The notes: generated by a model not told the origin, from the letters alone. A stretch of DNA of 64,000 bases from Sphingopyxis sp. MSC1_008 (GCF_023197165.1 NZ_JALPRD010000001.1:124001-188000), one strand, 5' to 3'; counted from the stretch's first letter, positions 41,560 through 52,250 are shown. Numbers and translations are program-made.

Positions 41560-42738
41560 ATGACCGAGTCCGCCCTTTCCCTTTTGCCGCGTGTCGCGGT
41601 CATATTGCTCGCGGGTGGCCAGGGAACGCGCGCCGGACTGGGTGTGCCGAAGCAGCTTGCGATGCTGGGCGCGAAGCCGGTGCTGCGCTGGAGCGTCGAT
41701 GCCTTTGCCGAACATCCCGCCGTCGGCGGCGGCGTGCTCGTGGCAAATGATGACGTCATGGCTGCGCTTGGCGACCTTCCGGATGGCTGGATTTCCGCCG
41801 ATCCCGGTGTCGAGCGGCAGCAATCGGTCGCGAACGCGCTGGCTGCGCTGGCCGATTGGGAAGACGGCGCGTTCGTCCTCGTTCATGACGCCGCACGGCC
41901 CGGCGTGGCCGCGGCGGTGATCGATCGTCTGCTCGCGGCGCTGCACGATACCGAGGCGGCGATCCCTACACTTCCGGTTCCCGACACCCTCGTCGAACAA
42001 GTCGGGCATCTCGCCGGCGAGGTCGTCGACCGCAGCGCGCTGGCGCGCGTTCAGACGCCGCAAGCGTTCCATCTTGGCACATTGCGCCGCGCGCATGCCG
42101 AGGCTGTCGAGGCCGCCGCCACCGACGATGCGCAGCTTGTGCGACGCCTGGGTGTGGCGGTTGCGACCATCCCGGGCGACGCCCGCCTCCATAAACTGAC
42201 ATATGCCGAGGATATGGCGATCCTCGCTGGGCTTTTGGGGATCGGTACGATGATGCGAACCGCGGTCGGCATGGGGTATGACGTCCACCGTCTTGTGTCG
42301 GACAAACCGCTGTGGATCGGCGGGATAGAAATCGCGCATAGTCATGGACTTGAAGGGCATAGCGATGCCGACGTCGCGCTTCACGCACTGACCGACGCGA
42401 TCCTCGGTGCGCTTGGCGACGGCGATATCGGCGACCATTTCCCGCCGAGCGATCCGCAGTGGCGCGGCGCCGCCTCGCACCGCTTCCTTGGTTTCGCCGC
42501 CGAACGGGTGGCGGCGCGTGGCGGGCGTATCGACCATGCCGACCTGACGATCATCGCCGAGGCGCCGAAGATCGGCCCGCACCGCGCCGCGATGCGGGCA
42601 CGGATTGCCGAAATCCTTGCGATTCCGCTTGAACGGGTTAGTGTCAAAGCGACTACGACCGAGCGGCTGGGCTTCACCGGTCGCCGCGAGGGGATCGCGG
42701 CCCAGGCGGTCGCGACCCTACAACTTCCGGAGAATTGA
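41560..42738 (+). CDS. ispDF: Bifunctional IspD/IspF enzyme of the MEP isoprenoid pathway
   Basis: 392-aa fusion. Residues about 1-228 are IspD (2-C-methyl-D-erythritol 4-phosphate cytidylyltransferase; 'VILLAGGQGTRAGLGVPKQL', 'VLVHDAARPGV', 'TPQAFH'). Residues about 232-392 are IspF (MECDP synthase; 'GMGYDVHRLV' with zinc ligands Asp/His, 'SDADVALHALTDAILGAL', 'ADLTIIAEAPKIGPH', 'KATTTERLGFTGRREG'). The fusion is common in Alphaproteobacteria and channels two non-consecutive steps of isopentenyl diphosphate synthesis. Confidence 0.96.
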   Translation: MTESALSLLPRVAVILLAGGQGTRAGLGVPKQLAMLGAKPVLRWSVDAFAEHPAVGGGVLVANDDVMAALGDLPDGWISADPGVERQQSVANALAALADWEDGAFVLVHDAARPGVAAAVIDRLLAALHDTEAAIPTLPVPDTLVEQVGHLAGEVVDRSALARVQTPQAFHLGTLRRAHAEAVEAAATDDAQLVRRLGVAVATIPGDARLHKLTYAEDMAILAGLLGIGTMMRTAVGMGYDVHRLVSDKPLWIGGIEIAHSHGLEGHSDADVALHALTDAILGALGDGDIGDHFPPSDPQWRGAASHRFLGFAAERVAARGGRIDHADLTIIAEAPKIGPHRAAMRARIAEILAIPLERVSVKATTTERLGFTGRREGIAAQAVATLQLPEN

Positions 42739-42741
42739 ACC

Positions 42742-43296
42742 TTGCTGTCCGATGCTGAAACGCGCCTTGCCGCGCGCGACGACCTTGCCGCAACCGTCCT
42801 TGCAAACAACCGCGCCGCGGGGCGGAAAATCGCTGTCGCCGAAAGCTGCACGGGCGGCATGGTTTCGGTCGCGCTGACCGATATTGCGGGCAGTTCAGAC
42901 GTGTTCAGCGCCGGCTTCGTCACCTATTCGGGCCATGCCAAGCAGAGCCAGCTCAACGTCAGCAGCGAAATCCTCGAAACCTTTGGCGAAGTCTCGCTCG
43001 CGACCGCGTGGGCGATGGCGGCGGGTGCGCTCGCCAACAGCGAGGCCGACCTGGCAGTGGCGATCACCGGAATCGCCGGACCGGGTGGCGGGTCGGAGAA
43101 GAAGCCGGTCGGCCAAGTGGTGTTCGCACGCGCGCTGCGCGGGCAGGATCCCGACGATTATTTTACCCAGCGGGTGCAATTCGAATCGACCGATCGCGCC
43201 GCGATCCGCCATGCGGCCACGCTGTTCGCGCTCGACCTGCTTCAGCCCGACAAGGACGAACTGCGGCCGTCGGAAGACATTGCCCTGCCGGCTTAG
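42742..43296 (+). CDS. pncC: CinA-family nicotinamide-nucleotide amidohydrolase
   Basis: 184-aa stand-alone C-terminal CinA domain that deamidates nicotinamide mononucleotide for NAD recycling. Motifs 'KIAVAESCTGGMVSVALTD' (catalytic Ser/Cys region), 'SAGFVTYSGHAKQ' and 'AITGIAGPGGGSEKKPVG' are complete. The TTG start at 42742 is supported by CCGGAGA about 8 nt upstream, and no ATG or GTG lies at the proper position. It follows ispDF by 3 bp and likely shares its transcript. An alternative name is ygaD-like competence/damage protein. Confidence 0.9.
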   Translation: MLSDAETRLAARDDLAATVLANNRAAGRKIAVAESCTGGMVSVALTDIAGSSDVFSAGFVTYSGHAKQSQLNVSSEILETFGEVSLATAWAMAAGALANSEADLAVAITGIAGPGGGSEKKPVGQVVFARALRGQDPDDYFTQRVQFESTDRAAIRHAATLFALDLLQPDKDELRPSEDIALPA

Positions 43297-43300
43297 ACGT

Positions 43301-44224
43301 TCAGAAATCGGGCCGCCCCGCGTTCACACTGCCCGTGAAATCAAATGGCGTCGTTTGATAGATTTCGTTGATCCAGTTCGCGAACAGCAAGTGAGCGTGA
43401 CCGCGCCACCGGTTTTCCGGGGACAGCGTGGGATCGTTGGCAGGAAAATAGCTTCTCGGAAGCTGGGCGGGACCGTCGCGGTGGTACTCGGCCGCGAGCG
43501 TGCTGGTGTCATATTCAAGATGGTTGAACATGTGCAGCATTCCGTTGGCGCGGTCGTCGACGAGGCCTGCGCCGACTTCGACACTGCCTGCCAGAACATG
43601 CAGCCCTTTTGCGCCTGCCAAAGCGGAAGGGCAAACCTCTGTCCAGCGCGAGACAGGAACATCGAATGTGTCTGAAAACCCCCGAAGATAAGGCGACGTG
43701 GGAGCCAGATTTTGGTGCCTGAACACGCCGAAAGCTTTGCGCGACAGGTCGCGCTTTGGAACGCCGTGAAAGTGAAAAAGCGCGGCTTGAGCAGCCCAGC
43801 AGATCGTGAAGCAGCGATGGACATGCGTCTGTGTCCAATCGAGGATCGACCGCAGTTCGGGCCAATAACGAACATCCTCATAAGGCAGACGCTCGACAGT
43901 TGCGCCCGTGATGATGAAACCATCGAATCGCTCGGCGCTGACGTCGCTCCACGGTCGATAGAAGGCCGCCATGTGATCGGCCGACGTGTTGCGGGAAACA
44001 TGATCCGTGATCCGCACCAGCGTCAATTCGATTTGAAGCGGAGTTGCCCCAAGCAGCCGGGCTAGCTGGGTTTCGGTGTCGATCTTGTTCGGCATAAGGT
44101 TTAGCAAGCCGATCCGCAGCGGCCTGATATCCTGGCGTATTGCATCGGCTTCACCCATCACCATGACCCCCTCGGCTTCAAGCGTATGTCGAGCAGGGAG
44201 TTGATCGGGTATCGTTATGGGCAC
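43301..44224 (-). CDS. metA: Homoserine O-acyltransferase MetA, probably acetyl-CoA dependent
   Basis: 307-aa methionine biosynthesis enzyme acylating homoserine. Taking GTG44224 as start gives family numbering exactly: nucleophile Cys142 ('TICWAAQAA'), His235 and Glu237 ('NHLEYD'). Position 111, which sets acyl-CoA choice, is Glu ('TGATVERLP'), as in Bacillus cereus MetA that uses acetyl-CoA; succinyl enzymes have Gly. So homoserine O-acetyltransferase is the better name despite the MetA family. GAGGAAG lies 9 nt upstream. A 227-nt leader separates it from the upstream gene. Confidence 0.93.
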   Translation of the reverse strand: MPITIPDQLPARHTLEAEGVMVMGEADAIRQDIRPLRIGLLNLMPNKIDTETQLARLLGATPLQIELTLVRITDHVSRNTSADHMAAFYRPWSDVSAERFDGFIITGATVERLPYEDVRYWPELRSILDWTQTHVHRCFTICWAAQAALFHFHGVPKRDLSRKAFGVFRHQNLAPTSPYLRGFSDTFDVPVSRWTEVCPSALAGAKGLHVLAGSVEVGAGLVDDRANGMLHMFNHLEYDTSTLAAEYHRDGPAQLPRSYFPANDPTLSPENRWRGHAHLLFANWINEIYQTTPFDFTGSVNAGRPDF

Positions 44225-44451
44225 GGCGCGTCGCTTCCTCTTTACCGGTTCGACGCTTGGTGGCTTGATCCGCTTTAGTTGCCGGCCCGGCCACATCCTC
44301 CTTGCGGAGTGCCACCTTGCCCGGATCGGCAGGTTGGCGTTGGGCGTCGCCCCAACTCTTGATGCTGGGCTCGTCTTACGTCGCCGGAACTGATTTCGCA
44401 ACGGCCGGTTTTGCGTGGCCTGTTCGCCGAAGAAAACGCCGTTGGAGCCCG
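44225..44451 (-). promoter_or_regulatory. Long structured metA leader (possible cis-regulatory RNA)
   Basis: 227 nt without a supported gene. On the minus strand it holds a CTCC-GCAA-GGAG hairpin nested in GGTGGC/GCCACC arms about 60-100 nt before the metA start. A further stem GTGGCCTG/CAGGCCAC joins the end of the coq10-like gene (complement 44414-44460). Alphaproteobacterial met genes often carry SAM-II riboswitches, but I could not match the SAM-II consensus here. Confidence 0.3.
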
Positions 44452-44892
44452 TCAGGCCACAACCCCGTAAAGTTCGTCAGCGCGCGTTTCGAACGCCGCG
44501 ATCATCTTGCGCAACGCCTTGTCGAACATCTGCCCGGCGAGCGCCTCGAACATCCGGCTGCGGAACGAGAAATCGACGAGAAAATCGACGCGGCATCCCC
44601 CACCCTCGACGGGCTGGAAATGCCATTCATTGTTCAGATGCTTCATCGGCCCGTCGATGTAACTTACGCAAACCTCGCCCGGCCGCTGCTTGTGGACGCG
44701 GCACGAAAAGCTTTCGCGCAAGCCCTTGAAGCCGACGATCATGTCGGCGACCGCCTCATGTTCGCTGTCGCTGCGGATGCGCAGCGCGATCACCCACGGC
44801 AGGAACTCGGGATAGCGCGCAATATCGGTGACGAGCGCGAACATCTGCTCGTCGCTGTACGGCAGGACGCGGGTTTCGTGATGTCTTGGCAA
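44452..44892 (-). CDS. COQ10/RatA-family START-domain protein
   Basis: 146-aa START/polyketide-cyclase fold protein. Family hallmarks are '[24 protein letters not shown]' split across residues 10-33, '[14 protein letters not shown]', and the C-terminal '[20 protein letters not shown]'. Homologues bind ubiquinone (COQ10) and support respiration; the E. coli relative was named RatA toxin, but the lipid role is more likely in Alphaproteobacteria. The start is TTG44892. It follows lipA by 7 bp, the usual alphaproteobacterial arrangement. Confidence 0.88.
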   Translation of the reverse strand: MPRHHETRVLPYSDEQMFALVTDIARYPEFLPWVIALRIRSDSEHEAVADMIVGFKGLRESFSCRVHKQRPGEVCVSYIDGPMKHLNNEWHFQPVEGGGCRVDFLVDFSFRSRMFEALAGQMFDKALRKMIAAFETRADELYGVVA

Positions 44893-44899
44893 AGGCCGA

Positions 44900-45835
44900 T
44901 CAGCCGGCCTTGACGCGCGCCAGCTGCGCTTCGCGGGCGGCGCGCATGCGTTCGAAATCGTCGCCGGCGTGATAGCTCGAACGCGTCAGCGGCGACGCGG
45001 CGACCTGCAGGAAGCCCTTCGCGCGCGCGATCTGCGCATAGGCGTCGAACGCCTGCGGCGTCACGAAATCGATCACCTTGGCGTGCTTCGGGGTCGGCTG
45101 GAGATACTGGCCCATCGTCATGAAATCGATGTCGGCGCTGCGCATGTCGTCCATCACCTGATGCACCTCCATCCGTTCTTCGCCGAGCCCGAGCATCACG
45201 CCCGACTTGGTGAAGATCGATGGATCGCGGCGCTTCACACTTTCGAGCAGGCGGAGCGACGCATAATAGCGCGCGCCGGGGCGGATCGTCGGATAGAGCC
45301 GCGGGACGGTTTCGAGATTATGGTTATAGACGTCGGGGCGCGCATCGACGATCGCAGCGACCGCGCTTTCGGGCTTGTTGCGGAAATCGGGGGTAAGGAT
45401 CTCGATCGTCGTCTGCGGCGTTTCGCGGCGCAGCGCGTTGATCACCTTCACGAACTGGCTCGCGCCGCCATCGGGCAGGTCGTCGCGGTCGACCGAGGTG
45501 ATGACGATATGGCTGAGCCCCATCTTCGCCGCGGCGATCGCGGTGTGCTCGGGCTCGAGCAGATCGACGGGGCGCGGCATGCCGGTCTTGACGTTGCAGA
45601 AGGCGCAGGCGCGCGTGCAGGTGTCGCCGAGGATCATCACCGTCGCATGCTTTTTCGTCCAGCATTCGCCGATGTTCGGGCACGCTGCTTCCTCGCACAC
45701 TGTGTTGAGGTTGAGCTCGCGCATCAGTTTGCGCGTTTCGGCGTAGCCGGGGCTGGTCGGCGCCTTGACGCGAATCCAGTCGGGCTTGCGCTGGCGCTGG
45801 CTGGGAGTGGTGGCGGGTGATGCGGGAGCGTTCAT
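44900..45835 (-). CDS. lipA: Lipoyl synthase
   Basis: 311-aa radical SAM enzyme inserting two sulfurs into octanoyl-lysine on E2 and GcvH. Both clusters are present: the auxiliary-cluster cysteines in '[12 protein letters not shown]' and the radical SAM 'CTRACAFC' (CX3CX2C). 'NHNLETV' and '[10 protein letters not shown]' (the C-terminal RSSY Ser ligand) are conserved. ATG45835 is preferred over GTG45856. The product serves pdhC (3378) in this window. Confidence 0.95.
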   Translation of the reverse strand: MNAPASPATTPSQRQRKPDWIRVKAPTSPGYAETRKLMRELNLNTVCEEAACPNIGECWTKKHATVMILGDTCTRACAFCNVKTGMPRPVDLLEPEHTAIAAAKMGLSHIVITSVDRDDLPDGGASQFVKVINALRRETPQTTIEILTPDFRNKPESAVAAIVDARPDVYNHNLETVPRLYPTIRPGARYYASLRLLESVKRRDPSIFTKSGVMLGLGEERMEVHQVMDDMRSADIDFMTMGQYLQPTPKHAKVIDFVTPQAFDAYAQIARAKGFLQVAASPLTRSSYHAGDDFERMRAAREAQLARVKAG

Positions 45836-45897
45836 TTCGCCCACATAGTCGTGCACGCGCCTCTTCTCAACCTCTCTACCTATGCTAAGGCGCGTCC

Positions 45898-46536
45898 ATG
45901 ACTCACTTTGCAGATATGATCGATGGTTACCGGCGTTTCCGTAACGGCGGCTGGCAGCAACAGCGCGAACGCTGGAACGAACTCGCCGAGGGGCAATCGC
46001 CCAAGGTGATGGTGATCGCCTGTTCGGACAGCCGATCCGAACCCTCGCAGATTTTCGACACCAACCCGGGCGAAATTTTTGTGGTTCGCAATGTCGCGGC
46101 GCTGGTGCCGCCGTTCGAAACGACCCCCGGACGTCACGGCGTGTCGGCGGCGCTCGAATTCGCGGTCCAGTTCCTGAAGGTCGAGGAAATCGTCGTGATG
46201 GGGCATGGGATGTGCGGCGGGTGCCATGCGGCGCTGCACCGTTCGATGGCGGGCGCCGAGCCCGGCCGCGGCGGCTTTATCGCCGACTGGATCGCGATGC
46301 TCGACGACGCCAGCGAGCAGGTTCGCAGCGCACATCAGAACATCGACAACCGTGAAGCCGGCCGTGCGATGGAATTGGCGGCGGTCCGCGTAAGTCTTGA
46401 CAATCTGATGACTTTTCCCTGCATTCAGGAAAAGGTTCGGCGCGGCACGCTGACGCTGCGGGGCGCCTTTTTCGCGATCAGCGACGGAGTGCTGCACGTG
46501 ATGGACGAGGCGACGGGAGAATTTGCTCCCGCCTGA
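45898..46536 (+). CDS. Beta-class carbonic anhydrase
   Basis: 212-aa zinc enzyme interconverting CO2 and bicarbonate. Zinc ligands are Cys42 and the Asp44/Arg46 dyad in '[10 protein letters not shown]', then His103 and Cys106 in '[10 protein letters not shown]'. Other conserved parts are '[16 protein letters not shown]' and '[20 protein letters not shown]'. There is no signal peptide, so it is cytoplasmic. It is divergent from lipA with a short shared promoter region and is followed 14 bp later by a membrane protein gene. Confidence 0.95.
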   Translation: MTHFADMIDGYRRFRNGGWQQQRERWNELAEGQSPKVMVIACSDSRSEPSQIFDTNPGEIFVVRNVAALVPPFETTPGRHGVSAALEFAVQFLKVEEIVVMGHGMCGGCHAALHRSMAGAEPGRGGFIADWIAMLDDASEQVRSAHQNIDNREAGRAMELAAVRVSLDNLMTFPCIQEKVRRGTLTLRGAFFAISDGVLHVMDEATGEFAPA

Positions 46537-46549
46537 ACAGGAGGGCGAT

Positions 46550-47128
46550 ATGAGCAAAAATACATTCTGGGTCACCATGATATTTGTCGCGGCGATCGTC
46601 GGGGCGTTCCTGGGGCCGGCTCTTGCCCAATCGCTCTCGACCGGCGCGATGCTGACCTTTTCGGTGGTCACGCTGGTTGCAATCGTCGGGCTGATCATCT
46701 GGTCGCTGTCGAGCAACAAGTCGGGCAAGAAAGCCGACACCGCCGCGCTCGCCGACGCCCGGACGATGCGCGCGCCCGAGGGCAAGGCGCGCATCTATGT
46801 CACGCGGCGTGGATTCGTCGCCGCGCTGCAGGGCATGAATGTCACGCTCGACGAGACCGCAAGGGGCCAGATCAAGTCGGGACAGATGCTGATGGCCGAC
46901 GTCGCGCCCGGCACGCACCGGCTGCATGCTGCGATGGCCAAGGGCCTTATGGCCAATGCCGGCACGATGGAGCTTGAGGTCGGCGCCGGCGAAGTCGTCG
47001 TGATCGATGCAATGTTCGAAATGGGCGCGCTGAAAGGCGATGCCAGGATGACGCGGCTGGACGGCGCAAAGGCGCGCGAGAATGTGGGCGCGACGAAGCT
47101 GATCCTGTGGGAAGTCGCGCCCGCCTGA
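46550..47128 (+). CDS. Membrane-anchored protein with DUF2846-like domain
   Basis: 192-aa protein. Two hydrophobic segments (about 8-27 and 33-53) precede a soluble domain (about 78-180) of beta-rich character with 'GKARIYVTRRGFVAALQGM' and 'VAPGTHRLHAAM', resembling DUF2846 domains of lipoproteins. The strong AGGAGGG at 46539-46545 fixes the start. It is probably co-transcribed with the carbonic anhydrase. Function unknown; no catalytic motif seen. Confidence 0.7.
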   Translation: MSKNTFWVTMIFVAAIVGAFLGPALAQSLSTGAMLTFSVVTLVAIVGLIIWSLSSNKSGKKADTAALADARTMRAPEGKARIYVTRRGFVAALQGMNVTLDETARGQIKSGQMLMADVAPGTHRLHAAMAKGLMANAGTMELEVGAGEVVVIDAMFEMGALKGDARMTRLDGAKARENVGATKLILWEVAPA

Positions 47129-47221
47129 TCGGCGACGAAGCGAAGCATATCTGCGGGCAGCGGTGAAACGCCGCTGCAACAATGGCGCCCACGGCACGTT
47201 CTCCCCGAAAAGGAGAATTGG

Positions 47222-47923
47222 ATGGCCCTTCGCCAAACCCTGTCGGCTGCGCCGGCGCTTGCTTCCCGTAGACGTGCTTTTCCCGGCGAAGATGAATCCT
47301 ACACCAAAGCCCGAAAATCCCTGTTGGCCGAAGAAATCGACCTGCGGCGCAAGATGACGCGGATTGCCGAGCAGCGCCGCCAGTTGCCGCCGGGACCGCT
47401 GATGAAGGATTACCGGTTTAAGGACGCGAACGGCGCAGAACTGGGGCTGGCCGAGCTGTTCGGCGGGCATGATACGCTGGTCGCCTATTTCTGGATGTAC
47501 GGCCCCGAGCGCGAGCGCCCCTGCCCGATGTGCACCAACTGGCTGGGTTCGGTCGACGGCAACGCCAACGACCTGAAACAGCGCGTCGCATTCAAGATCT
47601 TCGGCCGCAGCCCGGTCGAGCGGCAAAAGGCGTTCGCGCTCGAACGCGGATGGCAGGCGCTCGATTTCCTGCAACTGGCCGACGATGATTACGCCCGCGA
47701 CTTCCGCCTGCTCAATGGCGACGGCAGCGAAAATCCTGCGCTCGCGGTGTTCAAGAAGCGCGGCAATGACGTGCGGCTGTTCTGGAAAAGCGAGATGACG
47801 AGCGAGATGGCCGATCCGGGGCAAGACCCGCGCGATGCGCCCGACATCGCGAGCCTGTGGAATATCCTCGACCTCACGCCCTCGGGCCGCGGGACCGACT
47901 GGTATCCGTCGCTGGAATATTGA
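47222..47923 (+). CDS. DUF899 thioredoxin-like protein
   Basis: 233-aa DUF899 family member. N-terminal helix 'EEIDLRRKMTRIAEQRRQLP', then 'YRFKDANGAELGLAELFGG' and the thioredoxin-fold segment 'YFWMYGPERERPCPMCTNW', where 'CPMC' could be redox active. The C-terminal 'DLTPSGRGTDWYPSLEY' is typical. AAGGAGA precedes the ATG. The physiological role of the family is not established; a disulfide or peroxide-related function is possible. Confidence 0.85.
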   Translation: MALRQTLSAAPALASRRRAFPGEDESYTKARKSLLAEEIDLRRKMTRIAEQRRQLPPGPLMKDYRFKDANGAELGLAELFGGHDTLVAYFWMYGPERERPCPMCTNWLGSVDGNANDLKQRVAFKIFGRSPVERQKAFALERGWQALDFLQLADDDYARDFRLLNGDGSENPALAVFKKRGNDVRLFWKSEMTSEMADPGQDPRDAPDIASLWNILDLTPSGRGTDWYPSLEY

Positions 47924-47953
47924 TTGCGTCGGCTTGTTCTCTACACCACTTCC

Positions 47954-48040
47954 GTCATCCCTTGATCCGGGATCCCGCTTTTTGACGCACGCACTGGCCT
48001 CGACCTCAAGCCGGACCCCGGATCAAGTCCGGGGTGACGA
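47954..48040. repeat. Inverted repeat of the GATCCGGG type
   Basis: Left arm GTCATCCCTTGATCCGGGAT and right arm ending in GGATCAAGTCCGGGGTGAC are imperfect reverse complements. The element lies between convergent DUF899 and thioesterase genes. It is a second repeat family, distinct from the CCCGCGAA type. Confidence 0.75.
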
Positions 48041-48093
48041 TGAAAGTGACGGCAACTGACGATCGTTAGCGGGCCGACACGCGCAGCTACCGA

Positions 48094-48540
48094 TCAGGGA
48101 ATCGCGTAAGTCACATTCGCCTGCCCGACGGGCTTGTCGACGTCGTCGGTCCAGATACGCACATCCATCACCGCGAGCCTTTTGCCGAGGCGCAGCATAT
48201 GCGCGTCGGCGAAGATCGGACCGGGACGGCATGGGCGCAGGAACTGATAGTTGAGCGCGCTCGTCACCGCCATCGCGACGGGGCCGATATGCGCGAGGAC
48301 GAGCGCATAAGCCGCCATATCGGCGAACCCCATCTGCGTCGGGCCAGAGATGAGCCCACCGGGGCGGAGCGCCTTGTCGGTCGGGTCCATCCGCGCCTGG
48401 ATGTAACCCGGCGCGGCGGACACGACATGCCCGCGCGATCCGGGTTCGGAGTGGGGGAAAGCCGCCTTCAGAAAGTCGTTGAGCGCATCCGCATCCATGC
48501 GGATCGCGCCCGACGAGATCGGAGCCGCCTCCCCCAACAT
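48094..48540 (-). CDS. PaaI-family thioesterase (hotdog fold)
   Basis: 148-aa hotdog protein. 'LRPGGLISGPTQMGFADMAAYALV' carries the usual 'GG.ISGP...D' region, with Asp in 'FADMAAY' as probable catalytic residue, and 'SALNYQFLRPCRPGPIFADA' is the second half of the fold. Substrate unknown; PaaI relatives hydrolyse aryl or acyl-CoA. It starts 4 bp after ettA ends on the same strand, so it may be read with ettA. Confidence 0.85.
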   Translation of the reverse strand: MLGEAAPISSGAIRMDADALNDFLKAAFPHSEPGSRGHVVSAAPGYIQARMDPTDKALRPGGLISGPTQMGFADMAAYALVLAHIGPVAMAVTSALNYQFLRPCRPGPIFADAHMLRLGKRLAVMDVRIWTDDVDKPVGQANVTYAIP

Positions 48541-48544
48541 CAGA

Positions 48545-50224
<1,680 letters not shown>

Positions 50225-50354
50225 GGATATGCTCCGGTATGGGCTGGGCCGCGCGCGCGGCCGGGAGAGTTATGAGTTGCGCGCCGGTTAGCGAATGGGC
50301 GCGCGATTGGCAATCGGCGCTTGCGCGCGCGGGGCGCGCCGTTACGAAAGCGGC

Positions 50355-51749
50355 ATGAAAATCTTCCACAGCTCCACCCGCTTAGCCGGTATCGCCGCTC
50401 TTCTCCTTATCGCCTCGCCGACCTCTGCTTCGCCACCGATAGTTGAAACCGCCGTCGACCTTGCCCAGCATGGCCCCGACCTTGCATGGTCGATCACCGA
50501 AGATCTGACGACCGAAATCGGGCCACGCATGGCGGGCACCGAAGCCGAAGCCGCTGCACGCCGCTGGGCTGTTGCGCGATTGCAGACGATGGGCTTTGCC
50601 AATGTACGCGAGGAGCCGTTCGAGATGCCCGTGTGGGTTCGCGGCACCGAGGAAGCATGGTTGACCAGCCCCTTCCTGCCGCAAAAGCTTGCGATTACCG
50701 CGCTCGGCAACTCAAGTTCGACCGGGGCCAAGGGGATTGAAGGCGATATCGCCTATTTCGCAAGTTTCGATGCCCTTGCCGAAGCGCCCGATGCGAAGGT
50801 CAAAGGCAAGATCGTCTTCATCGATCACAAGATGCAGCCGACACAGGACGGCAGCGGCTATGGCTATTATGGACGGGGCCGGTTCACCGGACCCAATGTC
50901 GCCGCGAAGAAGGGCGCGATCGCCATCGTCATTCGAAGCATCGGCACCGACGCCCATCGCAATCCGCACACCGGCGTCACCAATTTCGAGGCGGGCATAA
51001 AGCCCATTCCCGCGGGCGCGATCTCGAATCCCGATGCCGACCTGCTTGCCCGCCAATGGAAGCGAGCGGTCCCTATCACGCAGCCCCAGCGCTTCAGGAT
51101 GAAGCTGGTCCTGACGCCGCAGAATCTAGGTAAGAAACATTCGGGCAATGTCATCGCCGAAGTGCCGGGCAGCGATCCCGCCGCCAGCCCGGTCATCATC
51201 GCCTGCCATCTCGACAGCTGGGATCTCGGTACGGGAGCGATCGACGACGCCGCGGGCTGCGGCATCATTACCGCCGCCGCCAAGCATGTCATGAAAGCTG
51301 AAGCACCGCGCCGCACGATCCGCATCTTGTGGGCGGGCGCCGAAGAAGTCGGCGTGTTCGGCGGCAAGGCCTATTTCGAAGCGCATGGAAAAGAGAAGCA
51401 TGCCGTCGCACTCGAATCCGATTTCGGCGCCGATCGCGTGTGGCGGGTCGATTTCAAGCTGCCCGACAGCGCCAAGGCGCTTTCGGACCGGATTGCCGCC
51501 GCGGTGATGCCGTTCGGCGTCGTCCGCGGCAAGCAGCCGGCAAACGGCGGGGCCGATATCGGCGCGCTCGTGCAGGCCGGGGTTCCGGCGATCGATCTGG
51601 CCCAGGATGGCACGCGTTATTTCGATATCCACCACACCCCCGACGACACGCTCGACAAGGTCGACCCCGCGCAATTACGGCAAAATGTGACGGTTTGGGC
51701 TGCGACTCTGGCGATTCTGGCGAACAGCTCGAACGCCGAGCTTCCCTAG
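50355..51749 (+). CDS. Exported M28-family zinc peptidase with PA domain
   Basis: 464-aa secreted aminopeptidase/carboxypeptidase. The signal peptide spans about 1-27 (cleavage near 'TSAS'). A protease-associated domain (about 120-260) precedes the catalytic part with metal ligands in 'IIACHLDSWDLGTGAIDDAAG' shortened to His and Asp of 'CHLDSWD' and 'GAIDDAAG', Glu pair 'AGAEEVGVFG', Asp in 'LESDFGAD' and His in 'DIHHTPDDT'. It resembles plasma glutamate carboxypeptidase-like PGCP/Q proteins. Divergent from ettA. Confidence 0.9.
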   Translation: MKIFHSSTRLAGIAALLLIASPTSASPPIVETAVDLAQHGPDLAWSITEDLTTEIGPRMAGTEAEAAARRWAVARLQTMGFANVREEPFEMPVWVRGTEEAWLTSPFLPQKLAITALGNSSSTGAKGIEGDIAYFASFDALAEAPDAKVKGKIVFIDHKMQPTQDGSGYGYYGRGRFTGPNVAAKKGAIAIVIRSIGTDAHRNPHTGVTNFEAGIKPIPAGAISNPDADLLARQWKRAVPITQPQRFRMKLVLTPQNLGKKHSGNVIAEVPGSDPAASPVIIACHLDSWDLGTGAIDDAAGCGIITAAAKHVMKAEAPRRTIRILWAGAEEVGVFGGKAYFEAHGKEKHAVALESDFGADRVWRVDFKLPDSAKALSDRIAAAVMPFGVVRGKQPANGGADIGALVQAGVPAIDLAQDGTRYFDIHHTPDDTLDKVDPAQLRQNVTVWAATLAILANSSNAELP

Positions 51750-51803
51750 TGTGACGGAGAAATGACAGAATCCCGCCGCCGCCGACCATCTCAATTATTT
51801 TTG

Positions 51804-51831
51804 TTGACGATTCATGCGGAACGGCTAAATC
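51804..51831 (+). promoter_or_regulatory. Candidate sigma70-type promoter for the alanine-rich lipoprotein
   Basis: TTGACG (51804-51809), 16-bp spacer, TAAATC (51826-51831), in an AT-richer stretch about 65 bp before the lipoprotein start. The -35 is good, the -10 only fair. Confidence 0.4.
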
Positions 51832-51895
51832 CCGCGGCTCGCGGTACGGGAAGTTTTCCCGGACGCGTTAAGGCATTTTAGGGAGCCCACACATC

Positions 51896-52177
51896 ATGAA
51901 GAAGTTTGCTGCTATCGCCGTTGCTGCCAGCATGTTCGCCCTCGCCGCTTGCGGTGAAAAGGCTGCTGAAGAAGCCACCACCGAAGCTCCGGCCGCTGAA
52001 GCGGTTGCTGAAGAAGGCGCCGACGCCGCTGCTGCTGGCGCTGAAGCCGCTGCCGCTGGTGCCGACGCTGCTGCTGCTGGTGCAGAAGCTGCTGCTCCGG
52101 CTGACGCTGCTGCTGCCACGGCTGCTCCGGCTGACGCCGCTGCTGCTCCGGCCGCTCCGGCTGAAGAAAAGAAGTAA
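51896..52177 (+). CDS. Small alanine-rich lipoprotein
   Basis: 93-aa precursor: Lys-Lys signal with lipobox 'LAAC' (Cys19), then almost only Ala, Glu, Pro, Asp and Gly in loose 'AAAAGAEA/AAPADA' repeats, ending in 'EEKK'. Ala is written mostly as GCT, unlike the GCG/GCC habit of neighbouring genes, which suggests a distinct codon bias or recent repeat growth. It is flanked by its own promoter and a strong terminator, so probably an abundant envelope lipoprotein with a disordered acidic tail. Function unknown. Other frames through the repeat are open by composition only. Confidence 0.8.
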   Translation: MKKFAAIAVAASMFALAACGEKAAEEATTEAPAAEAVAEEGADAAAAGAEAAAAGADAAAAGAEAAAPADAAAATAAPADAAAAPAAPAEEKK

Positions 52178-52215
52178 GTCGCAGCCCTTCGGGGCGTTGA
52201 CTGAAACGAGATCAG

Positions 52216-52250
52216 GGCGGTCTTCCTTCGGGAAGGCCGCCTTTTTCTTT
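52216..52250 (+). terminator. Rho-independent terminator with UUCG tetraloop
   Basis: An 11-bp stem (52216-52226 with 52231-52241, including one G-U pair) closes a C(UUCG)G loop and is followed at once by TTTTTCTTT. It ends the lipoprotein transcript. Confidence 0.92.

Noticed and set aside
44225-44401. N-terminal extension of metA by 59 codons
   Set aside because: With GTG44224 all catalytic residues take their family numbers and an SD is present; the extension is Arg-rich and unlike MetA.
46478-47824. 448-codon minus-strand frame opposite carbonic anhydrase downstream genes
   Set aside because: Covers three plus-strand genes with good SD sites; no domain visible.
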